DNA of 64,000 nt, from contig CM033392.1 of NCBI GenBank assembly GCA_019426215.1, positions 34,826,814 through 34,890,813 on the forward strand, given 5' to 3'. This DNA is from Buddleja alternifolia. Its lineage: Eukaryota > Streptophyta > Magnoliopsida > Lamiales > Scrophulariaceae. The position numbers and the translations under genes are program-made. Below are positions 56,534 to 64,000 of the stretch, piece by piece. A model generated the notes under the pieces. It saw nothing but the letters and a program-made list of their open reading frames with translations. It did no database searches and was not told the DNA's origin. The first letter of the stretch is position 1. Every line of letters starts with the position of its first letter.

Positions 56534-59500
56534 TCAAGTCATGGTAATTGCCTTTTCTTCTATCCTTGGTGGATTTCCTGTTGATAGGTCTTCTAAGCGG
56601 TCCGGCATTTGGGTGAAAACCATACTCTCTAGAAACTCAACGTCTAAGTCCGGAAGCAAGTGCCTGCCTTGATAATATCTAGGCCTTTGCTTCTTAGTAA
56701 GCATTTTCTTTATACTCACTATCTCTTCGAACATAGATCGCCAGTGCTTGTTGTCTATTTTATAGATGGCCTTGGATTGGGACTTTTCTTTAAGTTCTTC
56801 CCCCTTCTTGGCTTCATCATAGGAGGTCTTTAATTTGGCGATGTCCCGACGGAGAAGCTTAACTTCATCTATCGAAAGAGCAACTTGCTCAGTGATACTT
56901 TGAGAGATTAAATTGGAAGTATTGTGACGCTCAGTATCAGCTGATGCATTCTGGGCACGCGTCCTGTTGAAATCGTCAGAAAGTTCTTTGATCAGGGGAG
57001 CAATACTATTCATCATAGTGATTGAGAGCTTGTTTGTGTGACTCCTGTCGGCCTTAAGCAGTCTCTCTACGTTGTAAAGCATTGTATTGCTATGCTCTTC
57101 CAAACGAGAACAAGAGCCCGTTAGATCGCTAAGAGAATTGCGAACGACTTTCTTGAAATCTCGTGCCTCTGGATCACTTTCTGTGTCCGAGTCCGAGTCT
57201 GAGGAAGGACACTCAGGACCATGTGAGCTAGAAACTGGAGCTTTGCCTTTAGATTTGTCTTTGACAAAAGGCTCTTCAGGCTCATCAAGGACTTCCTGAA
57301 TCGCTTGATCCATCGATGGATCTGCAGTCGTCGGTTGAAAAATAGGTTCTTGAGTAGGGATCTCGACTACTGGGGTGCTATAAATATTTGGCAAAGAAGC
57401 GTGTGGGATTTGAGTGGCTTCCACAGTAGGAGTGATATCCTCTACTATCTCAACAATCTCCATAGGAGGAGAAGGATTTTTTTACGGAAATGACGAAAAG
57501 GGGGCTAATTGCTTCCATGACATGCTTTGGACTAATCAGGTTGGTCTGTGGGATAAAGAATATAGCATCTTCGCTCTCTTCATTGCTTATTGCAAATTGC
57601 ACGTCTTCTGGAAGAACAGCTCCAGAAACGTAAGAGTTATAGAAGTCCAATAAATAAGGCATAAGTGCTTGAGCAGCCTCTTGGTCTGCTGGCCTGATTT
57701 GTGAAATCATCTTGGCCACTTGTACGTTCTGCTCAGAAATAAAGACGGGGTGAAGACTATAGACTCTGAAGTTATTCAGGCCAAAGTATTCAATAAAGGA
57801 GATGTCTAGCGATTGTGCATTCTCAATGATTGCTCTCCTGTCTCTGTAGAGTTCAGCAAACTTAGCAGATCATTGTCAAGACTCAAAGGGATCTCACTCT
57901 GCCTTGGAAAAAGAGGTTGCTTACTGGTGGATGCATCTTCATTCAAATCAGGATGAAGTCGCTGTACAAATTCTTGAGACGGATGATAAATATAGCGTCC
58001 TCCCTGAGCGATTAAGCTTAGATGCTGGCGAATATAGCGTTCTATAGATTGCCGGTAATAAGGCAAAGCGCTAATATTGCCTACTAGATTCTTACGTTGC
58101 TCGAGTAGAAACACAGCGAAACCTCTGCGTCTGTAATCTACTCCAAATTGAAACAACAATGGATACCTCACAAGCTCTTCTTGCGAGTAAAAATGCAACA
58201 CGAACTCTTTAGCCCATTTTGCGGTATCCATCATCCACCGCTTACCAAGCTTAGTAGCTTTCTTCTGATCTTTTCTAGCAGCAAGGAATTTTTCAAAAAT
58301 TTCAAATTCTTTATCATAATCCTCAGCCCATACTCTTGCTAGATACTCGCGGGCTTCAGCTTCTATCCAAGAATTAATAGGATTGGGACGCTCAGCAACG
58401 ATTGGTCCTTTTCCTTTCCATAATCTGAGAGGTTTGGAGGATAGAGCGTTTTGAGGAGAATGAACGACTCTGAGGTCAGCGAAGTACTCGATTCTGTTAA
58501 GAATTTCTTCGTCGGGATTCTTTGACCAATCACCCATATGGGGATTCTTGATGACAATATTATTTTGGCGCAATGGATAAAAGGACTCTTCAGAATGGCC
58601 AGTAATGTTGAAACGCTTCTCGTTAAATTCTGTCATGTTGAACAATGGTCGCCGAATATATTCAAGGCGAGATTGAAGACGCTCAAGAGAGTAGAGACCC
58701 AGGTTAGCAAATCGCTCAAAGAATTCAATTCTAGAAAAATTGCAGACATCAGTCCAATAGAGAGTGTTTTGAAAGTTTATCTCCATATCGACCAATTGTC
58801 TGGTGTCAAGCTCCCTGGTGGCAAAGTAGAATTCATCATTTGCATCATAGCCACGGGGAAAGAAATTTATGACACGGTTGGAGTAGGAACAAAAGAAATA
58901 GACTTTGTTGGGATAGGGGCCACTTCTATCGACCACTCAGCATGCACAGTCACTTCACTGACTAGAGATGTTTCAGCGTCAAGAAGGACTTGGGCTATTT
59001 CCTTAGCAATATCCACAACTACTTTCATGTCTACATCCATTTCAATAGGAATCTTGGAAGGTGGAGGTGCACCAACTTCTGGTCATTTTGAGCTGATACA
59101 GGCAAGCGTTTGAGAAAAGCAAGCAAAATTTCTACTAAGTAGAAATTACAAAAAAATACTACAACGCTTACCCTGAGGACTATCATCGACTATTGCAGTC
59201 ACTTGATCTGTTTCAACATTTGTTACAGTTTCCTCAGGCTCCTGGACAACTTCTTCTGGATCTAAATCAAGAAAATAAGTAATGGGATCATCACGAATGG
59301 GAATACGCAAGTTCTCAAGAGTGTTAAGAACAGTCTGGATATTTGCTTCACATTCAGCTGAAAAGATTTTATCCCAGCGTTAGAAACTTAGAAACTAACG
59401 AGGAAAGGATATACTACATTGCTTATCACAAGTACTTACCCCGAACACGGGAAAGCCTCTCAGATGGAGTAGTGACTTTAGGTTCTGAGCTGGTTTTAGG

Positions 59501-60559
59501 AACAACGTCAGAAGGAGGAAGAGGAACACTAGCTGGTTCTTCAAGTGCTGGCTCGACTAGAGCGCTTGTTGATGCAACTGGAGTGGATAAAGGAGTACGC
59601 CTTCGGGCTAGCGGTACTTCTTCTTCTTCTTGAGGGAAGATAAACCCTGGAGAAAGAGAATGTGATTTTGGAGAAGGAGAGAGAGACTTCTGTTTCTTCT
59701 TGGGCTTCAGCTTCTTCTTTTATTTCTTTGCTGGCTTGGCTGGCTCAACGACCTTAACATTGATCTTTTGTTTTGGTCGCTTAACCATCACTGCTTCTTC
59801 TGATGAAGACAAAGACGCTTGCTCTTCATCATCGTTGCGAACAACTCCTTCGACAAGAAGTCGCTCACGCTCTTCTTTGGGAACCGCTAGTGCTTAAAAT
59901 ATGACTCAGAACAATCCTATAAGGCTAGGGGATTTACCGACTTGGCCATCGCTGCCTTGAAGCGATTGAAAACATAAAGCGACCAATTGACTTTCAACTT
60001 GGTCAAAATAGCAACCATCATTTTATATAGAATATTTGAAACCTTATTGAAGCTACCCTTCCTGCACTCTATCATATTTGCGCAGATGTCAGCAAGAATG
60101 ACATATCCGCCCTTCATGTCATTCTTCTTGATGTTGGGTTCATACGTTTCTTCAATATCTTCTTTCTTGATCAAAGTCCAAACTTTGGTAGCATCTCCCA
60201 GAGTAACATTCTCAACTTCGCCACCATCGTTTGGAGAAATTTAGTAAAGATGATATAAGAGAAGGAGTGAGAACAAAGGTTTCACGAGCAAAGGGAAAGA
60301 CACGGGAAATGGAATTTCCATCGTCAAAGATTTTTGCATTCTGGAAGAAGAAAAGGGTTTCTTCCTCAAAGATATTTTTAAAGGAGGTGATCATGTCACG
60401 CAAATCAGATTCCTAGACGAGTAGAAGAACAGTTCTTACAGGGAAGTTCTGGTTATCAAAAAGGTAGTCCCAGTTAACAAGAAAATCAACATTAACAGTG
60501 ACTGGTTTTTCAAACTTGGAAGATTTTCTGGCAGCAGATTTTGAAGATTTGGGTGCCAT
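56534..60559 (-). pseudogene. Post-pol ORF region of element S (env-like position), broken
   Basis: Minus-strand coding DNA downstream of pol, where SIRE/Maximus elements carry an extra 'env-like' ORF. It starts at 60559 with MAPKSSKSAARKSSKFEKPV and has TAG after 48 codons (60413-60415) and several frame changes. Open pieces are 60212-60403, 59917-60174, a Pro/Ser-rich region (59330-59900), 57806-58936 (376 codons) and 56534-57463 (309 codons). The 376-codon piece is Arg/Tyr-rich with no recognised domain. The 309-codon piece has an acidic Ser/Asp run and a coiled-coil stretch (VKLLRRDIAKLKTSYDEAKK). No clear signal peptide or membrane span was seen, so an envelope function is not supported. 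Confidence 0.6.
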
Positions 60560-61460
60560 TGATGAACGGAAAAAGGTTCAGTTGAGGAGAGAACAGAGAG
60601 TCTTTTTACCTTAGAGAGAAAACTTTTACAGTAGGAGTATTTAGAAGTGATAAAGTTTTACAGTAAAGGTTGCGAAGGGTTTAAATAGGAGGCAAAAATA
60701 ACTCCTCAACTAGTAGATGAGTGACACGAGTACAGAAATTAATTTTGAAAATAACAAAATTACATCTGAGCCATTTAGACATAAAGACGTATGTCAAAAA
60801 GTGCGGTAAAATAGGGTAACAACTGTGAATTATAAAAGTTTGAAATCCGCATTTACTTTTTGAAAACGTTCGAATAATTTAAAAATTTTCAGCGGGAATG
60901 ACACGTGCCTGATAGTACACTGACACGTACTCAGACAAGTGCAGTTACTGAACCGCCTAGTTTTTAGATAGGAATCATTAACCGTCAGTTTGATTTGATA
61001 AGCACGTGTGGGCAGTTTTCAAATCTAATCTTTTGGACTTATCCACACACTACCTTTTAGCGATGAAAACTATGCATGAATTTTAGAAAAAGTTACGTAG
61101 TGTTTAAGTTGGAATATTCTTAAATGTTGAAGTCTTTTTAATAAAGTTCGATTTCTTGAAGCTGAAGACTTTTGATACAAATCAATCGCTTTGATTTTTT
61201 TGAAAGATATTTTCATTTAATTTTATTAGAGATTGATTTTGTCATGCATAATAGATAAGCACTAGTGATCAATGCATAAATTTTCGAAGTCATTTTTGAT
61301 CACAGTCGCTTATGAATTGAGACAAGTACAATTTTAGATTTCTCCCTAAAATTGATAACTCATTGCAATTTTGAAAGATGCTTTGGACATAAATTTAAAG
61401 TAAATTTGCCCTAAACTGTATGCCTATAAAATATGATGCTTTATGATTTAAGCGTTTAAA
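60560..61460 (-). other. Spacer between element S pol and the post-pol ORF, with TATA-like box
   Basis: About 900 bp without a coding frame. CTATTTAAAC on the minus strand (TATTTAA at 60681-60687) lies ~120 bp upstream of the 60559 ATG and could be a separate promoter for the post-pol ORF. Confidence 0.4.
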
Positions 61461-64000
61461 TCAAAGTATACCTTTATGATTGGCCCTAAATTGTATACCT
61501 AATTCACTTTTCAAAGTGAGAAAGCGTTGTTCGTTGAGCGCTTTGGTGAAGATATCTGCCAATTGTTTGTCAGTTCCAATGAAGTGCATGGAGATATCTT
61601 TCGTTTGAACATGGTCACACAAGAAATTATAACGAATGTCAATGTGTTTAGTTCTACAATGAAGGACTGGATTTTGGGTCATAGCTAAAGCGCTTTGGTT
61701 ATCACAATGGATTGCGGTAGGACCTAAGATTGTTCCATAATCTCTAAGTTTTTGCCTCATCCAAAGGATTTGTGCACAACAGCTCCCAGCGGCTACATAT
61801 TTTGCCTCAACGGTAGAAATCGCTATGGATTGTTGTTTTTTACTATGCCACGAAATTAGTCTATCACCTAGAAATTGACATGTACCACTAGTGCTTTTTC
61901 TATCCATTTTGCATCCTGCAAAATCTGCGTCTGAATAACCAATTAGTTCAAAAGGAGAGTCCCTTGGATACCATAATCCCACATTTTGTGTGCCTTTTAG
62001 GTATTTAAGGATTCTCTTGGCAGCATTTAAGTGTGATTCTCATGGATCGGCTTGACAGCATGCACACATGCATATCGAAAACATAATATCAGGTCTACTA
62101 GCGATAAGATAAAGAAGTGATCCAATGATACCTCTATAGTTATTGATATCAATTTTCTTCCCAATTTCATCTTTATCTAACTTATGTGTTTGGCTCATTG
62201 AAATTTTTGAAGATGATGTATTTGCCATACCAAATTTCTTAATCATGTCTCTTTTATATTTAGCTTGGTTAATAAATATTCCATTAAAGAGTTGTTTAAC
62301 TTGTAATCCTAAGAAGAAAGTTAATTCACCCATCATGCTCATTTCAAATTGATCTTGCATCATTTTCGAAAATTTCTCACACAATCGCTTATTAGTAGAA
62401 CCAAATATAATATCATCAACATAAATTTGGACTAAAAGAATATTTTCATTATGAGTAATTTTAAATAACGTTGTGTCAACACTTCCTTTTGAAAAGCCTT
62501 TACCTATAAGGAAGATAGAGAGAGTGTCATACCAGGCTCTTGGTACTTGTTTAAGGCCATAGAGTGCCTTATCCAATTTGTAGACCATACTTTTCCCATG
62601 GTTGTTGATGAATCCTGCTGGTTGCTCCACATAAACTTCTTCTTGGAGTTTACCATTCAGGAAAGCACTCTTCACGTCCATTTGGTATACTGTGAACTTG
62701 TTGAATGTGGCAAACGCTAGGAACATACAAATCGCTTCAAGACGGGCTACTGGGGCATACGTCTCATCAAAATCAATACCTTCTTCTTGACAATAACCCT
62801 AAGCGATTAATCTTGCTTTGTTTCTTATAACAATGCCATCTTCATCCAACTTGTTCCTAAAAACCCATCTAGTTCCAATAACTCCTTCGTGAGTTGGTCT
62901 TGGTACTAGCGTCCAACTCTTCTTGCATGGCTTCTACCCAACTTGAATCACTAAGCGCTTCTTCCACTTTCTTTGGTTCCATTTGAGATAGAAAGCTTGC
63001 GAACATGGCCTCATTGATTGTTGCGGACCTAGTAATAACAAGTGCTTCAATCTCTTCAATCACTAGATCTGGTAGATGGTCTCTAAGCCATTTACGATCT
63101 GGTTGGAACAGGTTGAGAGACTCTTGATTATCAATCGCTTGACCCCCATTCGTCTATGGTGCAGTCGCTGAATCATTCAAAGTTCCAATTTGGTCTTGAT
63201 GATCATTCTCTTCATGATTATCAACGATTCTTACAATATCATCATTGATAACCTCACGAGTAATCTTAGGAATAGGTACAGAGATCTCATCATCCTCATC
63301 ATCGTCACTATCATCACCACGATTGATTTGTGACGCTTGTTGGCGAAGATCTTCAATTCCTACCTCATCAGGATTAACCTTACTCGGTTCTTGGTTAGCA
63401 TCATCAAACACAACATGAATGGATTCGTCAATCTTCGATTTGATCTTATTTAGGATGCGGAAACTCTTCCCGTTTTGGGCATAGCCTAAAAAAATTCCCT
63501 CATCCGCTTTAGGAACAAATGTCCTTAGATTGTGAGATGCATTATTATGAATGAAACATTTTGAACCAAATACATGAAAATATAAAATGCTAGGCTTACG
63601 TCCCTTCCACAACTCATATGGAATCTTCTCATGTTACTTGTTGATCATACACCGGTTCTGAGTGTAGCAAGCGGTATTGATAGCTTTGGCCCAAAACCTT
63701 TGAGGCAGCTTAGACTCTGCAAGCATCATCCTCAAGGCTTCTTTAAGTGTTCTGTTTGGTCGCTCGGCAACTCCATTCTGTTGAGGTGTTCTAGGAGCCG
63801 AATATTCATGGAGTATTCCAAAATCTATACAAAACTTCTCAACAAATTGGTTAGTAAATTCAGTTCCTCTTTCGCTTCTAATTCTTATCACCTTGAGATC
63901 TTTATAAACTTGCAGTTGACGAATTAGCAATGTGAGCTTGACACTAGTTTCATCTTTGGTAACTAGGAATTCTACCCATGTATAGCGAGAGAAATCATCA
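61461..64000 (-). pseudogene. Element S pol (INT-RT-RNase H), 3' part, broken
   Basis: Runs in from beyond the window. Integrase: RSERGTEF (usual Asp replaced by Glu) and TPQQNGVAERPNRTLKEALR (63640-63860). A linker (KGRKPSILYFHVFGSKCFI) leads to [34 protein letters not shown] and [11 protein letters not shown] (62400-62690). RNase H follows: GYSDADFAGC, STVEAKYVAAGSCCAQ, HCDNQSALA and TKHIDIRYNFL, with the tail ADIFTKALNEQRF near 61530. This is the SIRE/Maximus Copia pattern. In-frame stops occur near 63628, 63151, 62803 and 62039, and a frameshift with small deletion near 62905. The element cannot make its own enzymes from this copy. Confidence 0.9.

Noticed and set aside
58148..59633. Plus-strand frames up to 191 codons over the post-pol region of element S
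   Set aside because: They are antisense to longer, composition-consistent minus-strand frames of element S.

Overview
The window is plant nuclear DNA, most likely from a eudicot. It is AT-rich, carries plant-type Copia, Athila/Tat-like, CACTA, hAT, Stowaway and Helitron sequences, and has one convincing host gene, an intact ATL-type RING-H2 ubiquitin ligase at 13755-14438 (+). Nearly everything else is transposable-element DNA. No rRNA, tRNA or CRISPR locus was recognised.

Layout, left part (1-20650). An Athila/Tat-like LTR (1-643, - strand, cut by the window edge) sits in a decayed minus-strand Copia element (644-6238, 'element C': PBS 4519-4530, LTR 4532-6238). That LTR lies against a fragment of a second Copia LTR (6239-6726), which abuts the remains of a Helitron helicase (6727-8019). 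A 5'-truncated plus-strand Copia ('element D', 8731-12631) follows, then the ATL gene with its promoter and a small upstream ORF. After it come a Stowaway MITE (14877-15218), a short LTR-like piece (15235-15739), a solo Copia LTR (16899-18625), one end of a CACTA-like element (to 18843), a hAT MITE with a perfect 8-bp target duplication (19802-20197) and a DUF4283 relic (20316-20619).

Layout, right part (20651-64000): a nested stack of insertions. An Athila/Tat-like LTR (from 20651) is interrupted by Copia 'element A' (from 21380). Element A's 5' LTR is split by an autonomous-type CACTA transposon (21818-29671, TSD TGT). Its leader is split by a non-coding CACTA-like element (32328-35864, TSD AGC). 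Its protease region is cut by a minus-strand SIRE/Maximus-like Copia ('element S', about 37331 to beyond 64000). Element S is in turn split by Copia 'element B' (39073-56381, TSD GATTT), and element B by a tandem array of a small Athila/Tat-like element (47185-54236, TSD ATAAT) with three LTRs and two internal regions.

Functionally, the CACTA element at 21818-29671 is the best preserved. Its protease-bearing gene (22369-24524, -) can be read through nine exons without interruption and keeps the His/Asp/Gln/Cys set of Ulp1 proteases, while its transposase frame (24521-27802, -) is unbroken except for two in-frame TGA codons. The Copia pol genes are all broken. The tandem array encodes only a gag-like protein that appears to lack the capsid region, so it would need another element's enzymes. 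Three Athila/Tat-like LTR types carry paired short palindromes just upstream of the TATA box.
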